Shown in pieces: positions 18,595 to 28,340 of a stretch of DNA of 56,075 bases. The stretch's first letter is position 1. Every line of letters begins with the position of its first letter. The position numbers and the translations under genes were made by a program. Location: positions 1-56,075 of the forward strand of contig JABJGS010000082.1 in assembly GCA_018703155.1 (NCBI GenBank). The letters run 5' to 3'. This stretch comes from Francisellaceae bacterium (GTDB lineage Bacteria > Pseudomonadota > Gammaproteobacteria > UBA6186 > Azoamicaceae). Below the pieces are notes generated by a model. The model saw only the letters and a list, made by a program, of their open reading frames with translations. It was not told the DNA's origin and made no database searches.

Positions 18595-19476
18595 ATGGAT
18601 AGTACAGCCAACTTAATTTCTCATAGCTCCACATCAATTAATACTTCAACTATCTTTGCTAACATTGAAAAATTGCTCTCCCCAACATTACCTAAAAACA
18701 TACTCAAAAAAATGGCTAGTGAACTTTTCTCCTCTAATCTTGGCAAGTTCCTACTAGAAAATAAAGGTTTAAATGGTTATTGGACATCATATGCTATTAC
18801 CGGTGGTTTAAAACAAGATGATTTATCTGAAATTGAATATTGGATGATTCATAAATCACCTCTAGTTTTAGCAACAAGGGAGAGATTTCATATCTTCCAA
18901 GAGGCAATCCAAAATAAACTCAAAGATAATATGATTATTGCCTCACTACCATGTGGCTTAATGGATGATCTATTAACCTTAGACTATAGTCAGGTGCATA
19001 ATATACATTTGGTTGGCATCGATCTAGATAATGACTCTTTAGGTATGGCTAAACATAATGCTCAAATAAAAAATTTAACCAATGTTGATTTTCTTCAAGC
19101 CGATGCTTGGCAATTAAATATCAACAATGAGTTTGATATAATTACTAGCAATGGATTGAATATCTACGAGCCTCAATACAAAAAAATCTTGGCTCTGTAT
19201 CAATCTCTTAACCAATCTTTAAAACCTGGGGGTACTTTAATTACTAGCTTTCTTACCCCACCTCCTAGTTTAACACTAGACTCACCATGGACAAATTATG
19301 TTGCTGAAGATCTTATCAAACAAAAAGCTATTTTTGCTGATATAATTGGTACAGCATGGCAAAACTTCACTCTGGAGATTGATTGCATTAAACTTTTAGA
19401 GACTGTAGGATTTACTAATATTAATATAACTTATGATAAACAACGTATGTTCCCAACAATTATTGCAACCAAATAA
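18595..19476 (+). CDS. Class I SAM-dependent methyltransferase
   Basis: 293 residues. The Rossmann methyltransferase core runs from about residue 115: the first strand ends in ASLPCGLMDDLL, then VGIDLDNDSLGMAKHNA (acidic residue after the second strand), FLQADAW, and FDIITSNGLNIYEP after the fourth strand. The glycine-rich loop is atypical (PCG rather than GxGxG). An N-terminal helical region of ~100 residues precedes it. The substrate cannot be predicted; small molecules and proteins are both possible. Confidence 0.85.
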   Translation: MDSTANLISHSSTSINTSTIFANIEKLLSPTLPKNILKKMASELFSSNLGKFLLENKGLNGYWTSYAITGGLKQDDLSEIEYWMIHKSPLVLATRERFHIFQEAIQNKLKDNMIIASLPCGLMDDLLTLDYSQVHNIHLVGIDLDNDSLGMAKHNAQIKNLTNVDFLQADAWQLNINNEFDIITSNGLNIYEPQYKKILALYQSLNQSLKPGGTLITSFLTPPPSLTLDSPWTNYVAEDLIKQKAIFADIIGTAWQNFTLEIDCIKLLETVGFTNINITYDKQRMFPTIIATK

Positions 19477-19686
19477 TTATAATACTATTTTCAGACAACC
19501 TACTTCATTTTATCAATATTTGTGCACAACAATTAAAATTAATAGTTACAACGTGCGACTTATCAACCAATACAACCTGCTTGCTTGTGGTGAACAGAAT
19601 TAAGGACAACTAGGATATAAAAATATAACTACAGAATTAATGTCACTTAACGTGAAATTAATTTATTTGGAAGAATAGGAAATAGT

Positions 19687-20658
19687 TTATTTAGGCTCAG
19701 GAACATTAGCGTCAACTGGACAAGTGGAAAAAACTCTATTTCTGCCTTTATGTTTTGCTTCATATAGAGCAAAATCAGCAGCCTCTAAAAGTTCCATTCC
19801 TGTTTTTATGCCTTTTTCATTAGTGTTAGCAACCCCAACACTTACGCTTAAATTTGCAGCAACTTTTGATTGAGCATGAGGAACTTTAAGCTTAGCTACA
19901 GTATCATGCATACTTTTTGCTACTGATATTGCGTTTGCAGAATTAGTATCTGGCAATAAAATTGCAAAAGAGTCACCTATTGTTCTGGCAACAATATCAT
20001 ATTTTTTTGGTAGCGATTGTTTTAAGGCACTTGCAACTAACTTTATTACTTCATCACCACGCTGAGATCCATAAACATCATTAAATTCCCTGAAATTATC
20101 AATATTTACCAGAATCAACGCTAAAGTTTTCTTAGTTTTAGCAACATCATCCCATTCTTTTTGCAGAGCTTGGTGGAATGAACTAACATCTAATGTTCCA
20201 GTTAGTGAATCTTGAGTAAACGCAACTTCCATAGCCATATTAGCCATAACAAGATCATGGGCTACAGCAAAAACATCATTTTTCATTTCTTCAATGCGTT
20301 TAGCCATTGCAAGTTTGTATAATATTTTATTTACAGGTAAGGGTTTAAGCTCATAATCATCAGCACCAGATTCTATACCTTTAGCTGCATCACTAGAGTT
20401 AATCTCAGCTCCACCCATAATAATTATTATATTCCATACAGCATTGCCACCTAATGCTCTTATTTGCGATACCAAATCAGCTCCGCTTGTTCCATCTAAA
20501 TTATCATCTATTAGAATTAAATCTGGGCATCTTTTTTTGCACATCTTCAAGATTTCTTCAACTGAATCAGACTCTACTACAACTGCCTTGTTATCAGTCA
20601 GGCACTTTACAAGATGTACCCTATGTGCTGAATCACTATCAGCTACAAGTACTTTCAT
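19687..20658 (-). CDS. Response regulator with degenerate GGDEF domain
   Basis: 323 residues. The receiver domain (1-120) looks functional: acidic D7/D9, accepting D51 in DLILID, and K105 in LKP. A GGDEF-type domain (about 148-315) follows. Its signature reads IGDSF (227-231) instead of GGDEF and the metal-binding first Asp of the DxD is Asn185, so cyclic-di-GMP synthesis is doubtful; a binding or structural role is more likely. The start overlaps the dsbC stop by one base (TGATG), which implies translational coupling. Confidence 0.9.
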   Translation of the reverse strand: MKVLVADSDSAHRVHLVKCLTDNKAVVVESDSVEEILKMCKKRCPDLILIDDNLDGTSGADLVSQIRALGGNAVWNIIIIMGGAEINSSDAAKGIESGADDYELKPLPVNKILYKLAMAKRIEEMKNDVFAVAHDLVMANMAMEVAFTQDSLTGTLDVSSFHQALQKEWDDVAKTKKTLALILVNIDNFREFNDVYGSQRGDEVIKLVASALKQSLPKKYDIVARTIGDSFAILLPDTNSANAISVAKSMHDTVAKLKVPHAQSKVAANLSVSVGVANTNEKGIKTGMELLEAADFALYEAKHKGRNRVFSTCPVDANVPEPK

Positions 20659-21398
20659 CAGTCTCCCCTTTTTGAATGCAGTATCGCCAACTTAGCTAAT
20701 TCTGCTGGTGGCAGGTAACCTTTTTCGACATGACCATCTTCAAATATTAAAGTTGGCGTTACATTTATATTTAAATTTCTAGCTAGAGCAAAATGTCTGT
20801 CTATTGGATGTTCACAATTACTATTTGATATAACCTCACCTTGTTTAGCTTTAGTCATTGCTTCATTTCGATCACTGGCACACCATACAGAAACAGCTTT
20901 ACTGTAACCTGCGCCTTTTTTATTTGAACCAGCACTTACTGGAAAAGAAAGATATGAGATTTGAATGCCTTGCTCTAATATTTCATTTATTTCTGAATGT
21001 AGCTTACGACAATAGTAACAATCTATATCCGTAAATACTTTTACTTTTGCTTTAATCTCTTCTGGTTTAAAAGTAATTAAGCTACTGCTATCAACTGCAT
21101 CTAAAATTGTGATCCTATTTGCACTGATAAAGTCCTCACCCAGTGGTACACCATTATCCCCTAAACTCATATCAAGGATCGGACCAATTACCACATAGCG
21201 CTGATCATCGGATATCAAAATCACTTGGTTATTTACGATAACTTCATTAAACCCAACTAACGATGATTTTCTTTCTGACTGATACTTTAAACCTGGACCT
21301 AATTTATTTAGCAAGGGTTGATAGTCAGTTTCCGCCTGAGCAAACTGACTTATCATTATAGTGACTATTGATAAAATAAATACTACGTTCCTGGTCAT
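20658..21398 (-). CDS. dsbC: Periplasmic disulfide isomerase DsbC-like
   Basis: 246 residues with a signal peptide (cleavage likely after AQA, residue 22). An N-terminal dimerisation region is followed by a thioredoxin fold with active site C127-Y-Y-C130 (CGYC in E. coli DsbC) and the cis-Pro loop NVTPTL. It rearranges disulfides of exported proteins. The window also encodes a Cys-rich exported protein (36922-37656) that could be a client. It is coupled to the downstream receiver-GGDEF gene. Confidence 0.93.
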   Translation of the reverse strand: MTRNVVFILSIVTIMISQFAQAETDYQPLLNKLGPGLKYQSERKSSLVGFNEVIVNNQVILISDDQRYVVIGPILDMSLGDNGVPLGEDFISANRITILDAVDSSSLITFKPEEIKAKVKVFTDIDCYYCRKLHSEINEILEQGIQISYLSFPVSAGSNKKGAGYSKAVSVWCASDRNEAMTKAKQGEVISNSNCEHPIDRHFALARNLNINVTPTLIFEDGHVEKGYLPPAELAKLAILHSKRGD

Positions 21399-21475
21399 AA
21401 AATTTCCTATTTAACTCACTACATTGAAAGTCTATAGTTTTAAGTATAACCAGAATTATAAAAAGATATAATAGA

Positions 21476-21498
21476 AAAGAGGCCATATAGGCCTCTTT
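21476..21498 (-). terminator. Rho-independent terminator of the rpsP-rplS operon
   Basis: Perfect 9-bp stem AAAGAGGCC/GGCCTCTTT with a 5-base loop, 28 bases after the rplS stop. On the minus strand it runs into a T-rich stretch. A-rich sequence on the other side could let it act in both directions, but the only flanking gene at that side is also on the minus strand. Confidence 0.85.
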
Positions 21499-21526
21499 GA
21501 TAGATAGGGAGCAAATATTGAAGAAA

Positions 21527-21895
21527 TTATTTCTTACTAGTTTCTGCTTTTTTACCTAATTTTTCTTTAATACGAGCTTTTTTACCTGATAGTTCACGTA
21601 AATAATATAATTTAGCTCTACGCACATCTCCGCGGCGCTTAACTTCAATAGCTTTAACTAATGGGCTATGAGTCTGGAACGTCCGCTCAACACCTTCACC
21701 ATGAGATATTTTCCTAACCGTGAAAGAAGAGTTTAGACCTCTATGTTTCCTAGCAATAACAACACCTTCAAAAGCCTGTAGCCTAGTGCGGGTACCCTCT
21801 TTAACTTCTACTTGTACAACAACTGTATCACCAGCACCAAAAACAGGTACATCAGATTTAAGTTGCTCTTTTTCTAACTCAGCAATAACATTCAT
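21527..21895 (-). CDS. rplS: 50S ribosomal protein L19
   Basis: Lies at the 30S-50S interface. Family segments: [47 protein letters not shown] and the C-terminal [18 protein letters not shown]. Length 122 is normal for the family. AGGAG precedes the ATG. It is the last gene of rpsP-rimM-trmD-rplS, 2 bases after trmD, and is followed by a clear terminator. Confidence 0.98.
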   Translation of the reverse strand: MNVIAELEKEQLKSDVPVFGAGDTVVVQVEVKEGTRTRLQAFEGVVIARKHRGLNSSFTVRKISHGEGVERTFQTHSPLVKAIEVKRRGDVRRAKLYYLRELSGKKARIKEKLGKKAETSKK

Positions 21896-21897
21896 TG

Positions 21898-22635
21898 CTA
21901 TTCTCCTACTGTAACTAAATATTCTTCTAACAAAGCCCTATCACCACTATCAAGAGACTCAACATCCATTAAATCTGGACGCTTTTGCCAAGTACGCCCT
22001 AACTTCTGCATACGTCGCCACTTAGCTATAGCCCTATGATCGCCACTTAGTAACACCTTCGGTACCTTACAGTCAGCAAAGACCTCAGGCCTGGTGTAAT
22101 GAGGACAATCCAACAAATTATCAGCAAACGTATCTTGATTCACTGATTCCTCATGTCCTAATGTACCAGGTAACCATCTAGCCACAGCATCAATATAAAC
22201 CATTGCTGCTAGCTCACCGCCACTCAGTACATAATCACCTATTGACCATTGTTCATCTACGTAAGTATCGATGAATCTCTCATCTATACCTTCGTAACGC
22301 CCAGCGATCAATATACAATCAACCCCAGCATTATCTTTTATTTTCTGCTGGTTTAATCTATCACCCTGTGGTGACAAATAAACTACTTTTCTCTTTCTAT
22401 TGCCTTTTGCAGCTATTACTGCATTTTTTAGAGGCTCTGCTTGGAGTACCATTCCCGGCCCACCGCCATATGGCCGATCATCAATCCGACCATTACGATG
22501 TTCCTGGCTAAAACTTCGCAGATTAATAAGCTCAACCTTTAGAATTTTTTCTCTAATGGCCCTGCCCACAACTCCATATTCAGTAACAGATGCAAACATT
22601 TCAGGAAATAAAGTTATTACTGATATTTCCATCAT
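21898..22635 (-). CDS. trmD: tRNA (guanine-N1)-methyltransferase TrmD
   Basis: Methylates G37 of tRNAs reading CNN codons, which prevents frameshifting. The SPOUT trefoil-knot features are clear: [25 protein letters not shown] and the SAM-binding [11 protein letters not shown]. Length 245 is typical. Two adjacent ATGs follow directly on the rimM stop; either could start translation. Confidence 0.98.
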   Translation of the reverse strand: MMEISVITLFPEMFASVTEYGVVGRAIREKILKVELINLRSFSQEHRNGRIDDRPYGGGPGMVLQAEPLKNAVIAAKGNRKRKVVYLSPQGDRLNQQKIKDNAGVDCILIAGRYEGIDERFIDTYVDEQWSIGDYVLSGGELAAMVYIDAVARWLPGTLGHEESVNQDTFADNLLDCPHYTRPEVFADCKVPKVLLSGDHRAIAKWRRMQKLGRTWQKRPDLMDVESLDSGDRALLEEYLVTVGE

Positions 22636-23178
22636 TTAAAAATTTGGATCCCAATCAACCCTAATTTTTTTCTCATCCAAGTCTATATCTAAAATAAATT
22701 GCTCTAGGTATGGAACTAAATGTTCATTTTTGCCATCAACAATGACAATGACATCATTTGCACCAGTTTCCATGAAACTATCTACTTTACCCAGATATAC
22801 ATCTTCTTGGTTATAAACCTGTAATCCTAATAAATCATCCCAATAGAACTCATCATTATCTAGATCATCTAATTCATTTCGAAGTACTGCTATGCTGCTA
22901 TGAGTTAATGCTGCTGCCGCATCTCTGTCATCGATACCGTCAATACTAAAAACGAAACCATTTTTGTGCTGGTAAATATTCTTTACCACTATCGACGACC
23001 AATTAATTGCTGACTTATCTGTTTGATTTGCTTTAGCTATACGCAAATCTTGGAACTCTAATATATTAGTCACAGGGTTTGTAAATGAGAATAATCTCAT
23101 TCCACCTGTAACCCCATGTGGAGCCCCAATTTTACCAACAATAACGACATGCTTTTCTTCTATAGCAGCAACACTCAT
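22636..23178 (-). CDS. rimM: Ribosome maturation factor RimM
   Basis: Assists 30S head assembly and binds S19. Two domains are visible: an N-terminal beta-barrel (VGKIGAPHGVTGGMRLF, about 13-29) and a C-terminal PRC-barrel containing EFYWDDLLGLQVY, VIVIVDGKNEHLVPYL and DLDEKKIRVDWD. Length 180 is normal. It lies between rpsP (20 bases upstream) and trmD (no gap). Confidence 0.97.
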   Translation of the reverse strand: MSVAAIEEKHVVIVGKIGAPHGVTGGMRLFSFTNPVTNILEFQDLRIAKANQTDKSAINWSSIVVKNIYQHKNGFVFSIDGIDDRDAAAALTHSSIAVLRNELDDLDNDEFYWDDLLGLQVYNQEDVYLGKVDSFMETGANDVIVIVDGKNEHLVPYLEQFILDIDLDEKKIRVDWDPNF

Positions 23179-23198
23179 CTTCGTACAATCCGCCTCTA

Positions 23199-23465
23199 TT
23201 ACGCTGCAGCTTGTTCTTTGATAACAACTTTTTCTTTGGCAACTATAGAACGAACTCTATCTGACATTTGTGCGCCTAGTGCTACCCAGTGCTCAAGTCT
23301 TTCTGAATTAAGTTCAAATCTAACTGCATTACCTTTTGCAACAGGATTAAAGAAACCAAGACGTTCAATATAACGACCGCCTCTGGCGTTGCGCTTATCA
23401 GCTACAACTATATGATAAAAAGGACGCTTCTTAGAGCCACCTAGTGCTAAGCGAATAACAACCAT
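23199..23465 (-). CDS. rpsP: 30S ribosomal protein S16
   Basis: 88 residues beginning [17 protein letters not shown], the universal S16 start, and containing [12 protein letters not shown] and [14 protein letters not shown] chose the ATG at 23465, preceded by AAGGTG, over an upstream in-frame TTG that would add three non-family residues. It is the first gene of the operon; its promoter should be in 23466-23576. Confidence 0.98.
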   Translation of the reverse strand: MVVIRLALGGSKKRPFYHIVVADKRNARGGRYIERLGFFNPVAKGNAVRFELNSERLEHWVALGAQMSDRVRSIVAKEKVVIKEQAAA

Positions 23466-23576
23466 GAATAACACCTTATTTATGTTATAAAGTTAACTAA
23501 AATTAAAATACCCATTAAGGAGCAGCTATTTTAAGCAAAAGTTCAGCAAAATGACAGCCCTGATTACGAATAATTG

Positions 23577-24932
23577 CTAAAATAATCCTGGTGGGAGCTG
23601 ATTTTGCATCTGACTTAGCATTTTATTCATGCCTCCCTTGCCTTTTGCCTTCTTTAACATCTTTTGCATTTGAGTATGTTGCTTAAGCAAACGGTTTACG
23701 GTGGGCAAATCAGTGCCAGATCCATGTGCAATTCGTTTTTTCCGTGAGCCTTTAATCAATACTGAATTTTTTCTCTCACCTTTGGTCATAGAATTGATTA
23801 CAGCAATCATGTGATCTACAGATTTATCACTGATCTTATCTTGAATTGCACTTTGCATTCCAGCCATTCCAGGCAGCTTATCTAGCATACCTGTAACTCC
23901 CCCCATAGATTGCATTTGTTGTAACTGCTCTTTTAAATCATTAAAATCAAGAGCGCGACCTTTGCGAACTTTCTTGGCAATTCTTTCAGCTTTATCTTTA
24001 TCAATATTATGCTCTAACTCTTCAATTAAAGTCAGCATATCACCCATGCCTAAGATTCTTGATGCAATTCGCTCTGGATGGAAAGCTTCAATTGCCTCAA
24101 GTTTCTCGCCCAACCCTAAGTACTTGATAGGCTTGCCGGTAATTTGTTTTACAGAAAAAGCTGCACCACCTCGAGTATCACCATCCATTTTAGTTAAAAT
24201 GACACCTGTTAATGGCAACACTTCATCAAATGCCTTGGCAGTTTTAGCAGCATCTTGTCCTGTCATGCCATCAACAACAAATAATGTTTCCGTTGGCTTA
24301 ACACATTTATGTAGAGCAACAACTTCATCCATCATTTCTTTATTAACATGCAATCTACCTGCAGTATCGACAATCAAGACGTCATAATGCAGCTTTTTCA
24401 GCTGTGTGAGTGCTCTGCTCGCTATAATTTCTGGTTTTTCATCTCGACTACTTGGCTCAAAATGAACATCAACCTGTTCTGCTAACGTTTTCAATTGCTC
24501 TATCGCTGCAGGACGGTAAATATCACAGCTGGTTACCATTACTTTTAAGTTTTGCCTTTCTTTTAATAGCTTGGCAAGTTTACCAATAGTTGTAGTCTTA
24601 CCAGATCCTTGTAAACCAGCAACTAATATAACTGCAGGCTCAGGATTTAAGATCAGTTCGCTACGCTCTCCGCCCAGTATGCTGATCATTTCATCATTAA
24701 CAATTTTTATAAATGCTTGGCTAGGAGTAAACTGTTTGTCTACTTCCACACCTATAGCTTTTTCCTGAACAGCACTAATAAAGCTTTTAACTACATCCCA
24801 GGCAACATCAGCCTCTAAAAGAGCTTTTCTTACATCTCTTAAGGCATCTTTAACATTCTTCTCTGTTAATTGTGATTTGCCAGTGATTTTTCTAAGGGTT
24901 TTATTCAACCTATCACTGAGAGACTCAAACAT
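23577..24932 (-). CDS. ffh: Signal recognition particle protein Ffh
   Basis: GTPase that delivers nascent inner-membrane proteins to FtsY with the 4.5S RNA. The N domain (1-90) is followed by a G domain with GLQGSGKTTT (106-115), DTAGRL, TKMDGDTRGG and the LGLGE segment, then the Met-rich M domain (about 325 to the end) with the RKKRIAHGSG element. At 451 residues it is full length. The 4.5S RNA gene is not visible nearby. Confidence 0.99.
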   Translation of the reverse strand: MFESLSDRLNKTLRKITGKSQLTEKNVKDALRDVRKALLEADVAWDVVKSFISAVQEKAIGVEVDKQFTPSQAFIKIVNDEMISILGGERSELILNPEPAVILVAGLQGSGKTTTIGKLAKLLKERQNLKVMVTSCDIYRPAAIEQLKTLAEQVDVHFEPSSRDEKPEIIASRALTQLKKLHYDVLIVDTAGRLHVNKEMMDEVVALHKCVKPTETLFVVDGMTGQDAAKTAKAFDEVLPLTGVILTKMDGDTRGGAAFSVKQITGKPIKYLGLGEKLEAIEAFHPERIASRILGMGDMLTLIEELEHNIDKDKAERIAKKVRKGRALDFNDLKEQLQQMQSMGGVTGMLDKLPGMAGMQSAIQDKISDKSVDHMIAVINSMTKGERKNSVLIKGSRKKRIAHGSGTDLPTVNRLLKQHTQMQKMLKKAKGKGGMNKMLSQMQNQLPPGLF

Positions 24933-25187
24933 ATCTAATCCTTAAAATATAGAACCATAGAGGATGGTGTAGATATTACCAGAAAATTGTTCTTATGATA
25001 ACACCAGTAGTTGCGAAACCAACTTAATATGATTTTTCTGTCTCAGATAATATACTCTATATATATAGGCTACCTATACAATAATGTTAGTTACTCTACA
25101 AACAAATACTAGAGTATAACATTTTACTTTATTCATAATGAGCAGAGTGTCAAAATAGTGCTCACAATTATATAAAGGTGCAAGTCC

Positions 25188-25970
25188 ATGATCTTAGCTG
25201 CTGAATACCTTGGCCTTCTGTCATATAGTGCAGCATACGCCCTAGTTGTTGCCAAAAAATTTAATTTTATAAAAGTAAATGAAAGTATAAAGTTTACTTC
25301 TTGTTTAATAGCAGTTTTTACTTACGGTATACTTTTATACCAATGGATTGACACTCCACTTGGTCATAACATTAACTTGTTTAATATAGTATCGATGATC
25401 ATGTGGATCATGACAATTGTATTACTGCTCGCAGCAACTATTCATCCTGTTGATAATCTGCTGCTACTAATAATACCTGCAACTCTCTTCACCATGATTT
25501 TTAATATCCTATCTCCTACGGCTAGTGAAATGCGTACTGTTATCGATGGTCCTGAAACTATGCATATTTTTCTTGCTTTAATTAGTATTAGCATGCTGAC
25601 TGTAACCGGATTACAATCAGGGCTTTTGGCCATACAAAACTATCTATTAAAAACTAACCCTCTACATAAATTACATTCATTTCTCCCGCCATTAGAAAGA
25701 AATGAGAAAATATGGGTACTATTTCTATATATTAGCTTTATTATTTTAACTATAACGCTACTTGAAGCAATCATATATCTAGATAATTTTGAAGCAGTAT
25801 CTGTGAAACTATTGTTTAGTGTTATTTCTTGGCTAGTATTATTTGTAATACTATGGAAACACTATAATACTGGGTATAAAGGTATGCGCTCAGAAATGTG
25901 GAGTATACTGGCATTTATACTATTAACATGGGCGTACTTCGGTAGCAAAATATTTCTAGGGTATAATTGA
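25188..25970 (+). CDS. ypjD: YpjD/CcsA-type inner-membrane protein
   Basis: 260 residues with about eight hydrophobic helices, matching the cytochrome c assembly (CcsA/HemX) fold as in E. coli YpjD. Conserved features include an HNIN motif after the TPL loop in the N-terminal half and WSILAFILLTWAYFGSKIFLGY at the C-terminus (shortened segments within it are typical of HemX-like proteins). The gene is divergent from ffh and followed by corB, exactly the E. coli order. AAAGGTG lies 8 bases before the ATG. In Salmonella the homologue is linked to cobalt/magnesium resistance; the role here is inferred. Confidence 0.88.
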   Translation: MILAAEYLGLLSYSAAYALVVAKKFNFIKVNESIKFTSCLIAVFTYGILLYQWIDTPLGHNINLFNIVSMIMWIMTIVLLLAATIHPVDNLLLLIIPATLFTMIFNILSPTASEMRTVIDGPETMHIFLALISISMLTVTGLQSGLLAIQNYLLKTNPLHKLHSFLPPLERNEKIWVLFLYISFIILTITLLEAIIYLDNFEAVSVKLLFSVISWLVLFVILWKHYNTGYKGMRSEMWSILAFILLTWAYFGSKIFLGYN

Positions 25971-27241
25971 TGGATACAGGATTAATCTACGGATATTCGA
26001 TTGAATTGCTTATTGCAATATTGATTATACTTTTGATATTGTCTGCATTTTTTTCTGGTAGTGAAACCAGCATTATGGCTATTAATCCTTATCGACTTAG
26101 ACATAATGCCCAAAAATCTAAAAAAGCTCAACGTGTCCTCTCACTATTTCAAGATCGAGAAAAATTACTAAGTGTGATTTTGATTGGCAACAATTTTGTT
26201 AATATTTCAGCATCATCTATAGCCACAATAATTGGTCTGCAATTACTTGGTGAAAAAGGAGTACTGCTTGCAGCAATATTGCTTACTGCTTTTTTGTTGA
26301 TTTTTGGAGAGATCACCCCAAAGACTCTAGCTTCTCTAAAGCCTGAACGTTATGCCTATATTTGTTCTTGGCCGTTATATATTCTGATGAAAATACTTTA
26401 TCCACTTGCATATTTAACTAATCAAATATCTATGGCCGTACTTAAAATATTCGGATTAGATCAACGGTCAGATGCTGAAGAAGGTTTAACGGAAGAAGAA
26501 ATGTTAACCCTAGTTAAAACTTCAAAAACTCTTATTTCAAGCCAACATCAGATAATGATGGCAAATATTTTAAATCTTCGTAATATTTATGTTGATGATA
26601 TTATGATCCCCAAAAATGAAATAAATGGCATTGATTTAGATGATGATATAAGCATCATTTTAAAACAATTGTTCAATGTCAAACATGCATTTATTCCTGT
26701 CTATAATAATGATATTAATAATATTAAAGGTTTGCTATATAATAAAGATATCCCTGAGTTGCTACGAGAAAATAGTCCAAGTAAGAGTGATATTGAAAAA
26801 ATATTAAAAAAACCATATTTCATTCCGGAGTCAGCTTCTTTACATACTCAACTTATTCAATTCAAATTGAATAAGTCTAGACTAGGTTTCGTTGTTGATG
26901 AATATGGAGACATTCAAGGAATTATATCTATTGATAATATTATTGAAGAAATTATTGGTGAATTGCCGCAAGTACTTCCCAATGATGAACAACCAATCAT
27001 AAAAAAATCTGACGGCAGTATAATCGTGGGTGGCAATATAAATTTAAGAAAACTCAATGCCACACAAAAATTATCATTGCCACTAAATAATTCTAAAACA
27101 CTTAATGGTTTAATTTTAGAATATCTAGATTATATTCCTGTTACCGCAACATGCTTGAAAATAAACGGTTATAAAATAGAAATCATGCAAGTACAAGATA
27201 ATTTAATTAAAAAAGTTAAATTTTATCCATCAAATGCATAG
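25970..27241 (+). CDS. corB: CorB/YfjD-type CNNM magnesium-transport family protein
   Basis: 423 residues. The N-terminal DUF21 (CNNM) membrane domain (about 1-180) includes AFFSGSETSIMAINPYRLR and GEITPKTLASLKPE. A CBS pair follows (about 210-335, with FVVDEYGDIQGIIS), then a CorC_HlyC domain at the C-terminus. The family is linked to Mg/Co homeostasis. The ATG overlaps the ypjD stop (TGATG), so the two are coupled. Confidence 0.93.
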   Translation: MDTGLIYGYSIELLIAILIILLILSAFFSGSETSIMAINPYRLRHNAQKSKKAQRVLSLFQDREKLLSVILIGNNFVNISASSIATIIGLQLLGEKGVLLAAILLTAFLLIFGEITPKTLASLKPERYAYICSWPLYILMKILYPLAYLTNQISMAVLKIFGLDQRSDAEEGLTEEEMLTLVKTSKTLISSQHQIMMANILNLRNIYVDDIMIPKNEINGIDLDDDISIILKQLFNVKHAFIPVYNNDINNIKGLLYNKDIPELLRENSPSKSDIEKILKKPYFIPESASLHTQLIQFKLNKSRLGFVVDEYGDIQGIISIDNIIEEIIGELPQVLPNDEQPIIKKSDGSIIVGGNINLRKLNATQKLSLPLNNSKTLNGLILEYLDYIPVTATCLKINGYKIEIMQVQDNLIKKVKFYPSNA

Positions 27242-27485
27242 GATTTTTAGTGCTAAAGATATTACAACAAATTTACGGTGTATTGAGTATTTAAATGCTA
27301 TTTCCTATATAAGATCATTTGAACGTAATTACAGGGGACAACTTAGCCTAAGCGAGCAACAAACATGTTCCGAAGCTCAAAGTATTCTTCAAAAAAGTTA
27401 TCTAACAAGCGATTTCAACATGTTATCTGTTGCTCACCATGTAGATAGACTTTGCAATAACATGTTAGTTGTTAAGCCAACCTAA
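27234..27485 (+). CDS. Small unknown protein
   Basis: 83 residues, overlapping the end of corB by eight bases. No ribosome site is obvious, but coupling to corB could start it. The sequence has normal composition, two Cys and no membrane segment. I recognise no family; it may be a real small gene or a chance ORF. Confidence 0.45.
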   Translation: MHRIFSAKDITTNLRCIEYLNAISYIRSFERNYRGQLSLSEQQTCSEAQSILQKSYLTSDFNMLSVAHHVDRLCNNMLVVKPT

Positions 27486-27524
27486 TGAGATTGCTGCCTA
27501 TATAGAAGCCAAGATAAAATTCTA

Positions 27525-28340
27525 TTAGGGTATACCAAAGACAGCGATTAATTCTTTAACTTTTTTACGAGTCTTACAACTAATCAATCTAGGTGCATAG
27601 AATTCATGAATTATTGATTGCGCATACATTTTTTTAGTATATTCAGTCGAGTGGTTAGACAGAATAATTGAAACATTATTTTGTGCTAATTCTTGTGCTA
27701 TTTGTGCCAACTCTTCTTGATCGCTACTATTAAAACCACCTTTATGATATTGAGTAAATGATGCGCTTGCACTAAGAGGAATATATGGTGGATCTGCATA
27801 TACTAAAGTATTAGATTTTGCTTTTTTAAGCAACTTCTTAAAACTATAACAATAAAATTTAGCTTTTTGGGATTTTTGATGGAAAAACTCTAGTTCATAC
27901 TCAGGAAAATATGGACGTTTATATGTTCCAAATGGAACATTATAAAATCCAGCCTTCTTATTGTATCGGCATAAGCCATTATATCCATGCCTATTCAAAT
28001 ATAAAAAAAGTGCACTTTTTTCGTATGGATCATTTATTAAATTAAACTTTTCACGCAAGCTGTAATATTTGTCAGCATTATTATATCGGGCAGTAAAATA
28101 TTTACGCACGTACTTTATAAATTCATGTCCTTCTTTTTGTACAGCTTTATATAAATTTATTAGGTCAGGATTAATATCACCTAAAATATAATTATCAAAG
28201 TCAGTATTTAAAAATACTGCCCCAGAGCCAACAAAAGGTTCCATTAAAATTTTTCGTGAAGGGAAATGTGGCAGGATATGCTTTAAAACCCGATATTTAC
28301 CTCCTGGCCATTTCAAAAATGGACGTACATACTCGCTCAT
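27525..28340 (-). CDS. dam: DNA adenine methylase, Dam family
   Basis: A D12-class N6-adenine methyltransferase, most likely acting on GATC. The SAM-binding FLKWPGGKYR (8-17), EPFVGSGAVFLN, GDINPDLINLY, the target region GLCRYNKKAGFYNVPFG and catalytic DPPY (183-186) are all intact. Length 271 is close to E. coli Dam (278). It is last in the long minus-strand run and overlaps the rhomboid gene by 4 bases, a location different from E. coli. A phage-type Dam is possible, but the family match is to chromosomal forms. Confidence 0.93.
   Translation of the reverse strand: MSEYVRPFLKWPGGKYRVLKHILPHFPSRKILMEPFVGSGAVFLNTDFDNYILGDINPDLINLYKAVQKEGHEFIKYVRKYFTARYNNADKYYSLREKFNLINDPYEKSALFLYLNRHGYNGLCRYNKKAGFYNVPFGTYKRPYFPEYELEFFHQKSQKAKFYCYSFKKLLKKAKSNTLVYADPPYIPLSASASFTQYHKGGFNSSDQEELAQIAQELAQNNVSIILSNHSTEYTKKMYAQSIIHEFYAPRLISCKTRKKVKELIAVFGIP

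Noticed and set aside
23962-24387. 141-codon plus-strand ORF opposite ffh
   Set aside because: It lies wholly within the confident ffh gene on the other strand, has no family features, and reflects codon composition.
24933-25187. 4.5S RNA gene next to ffh
   Set aside because: The conserved GGAA tetraloop hairpin with the G/C-rich core is not present in this AT-rich spacer.
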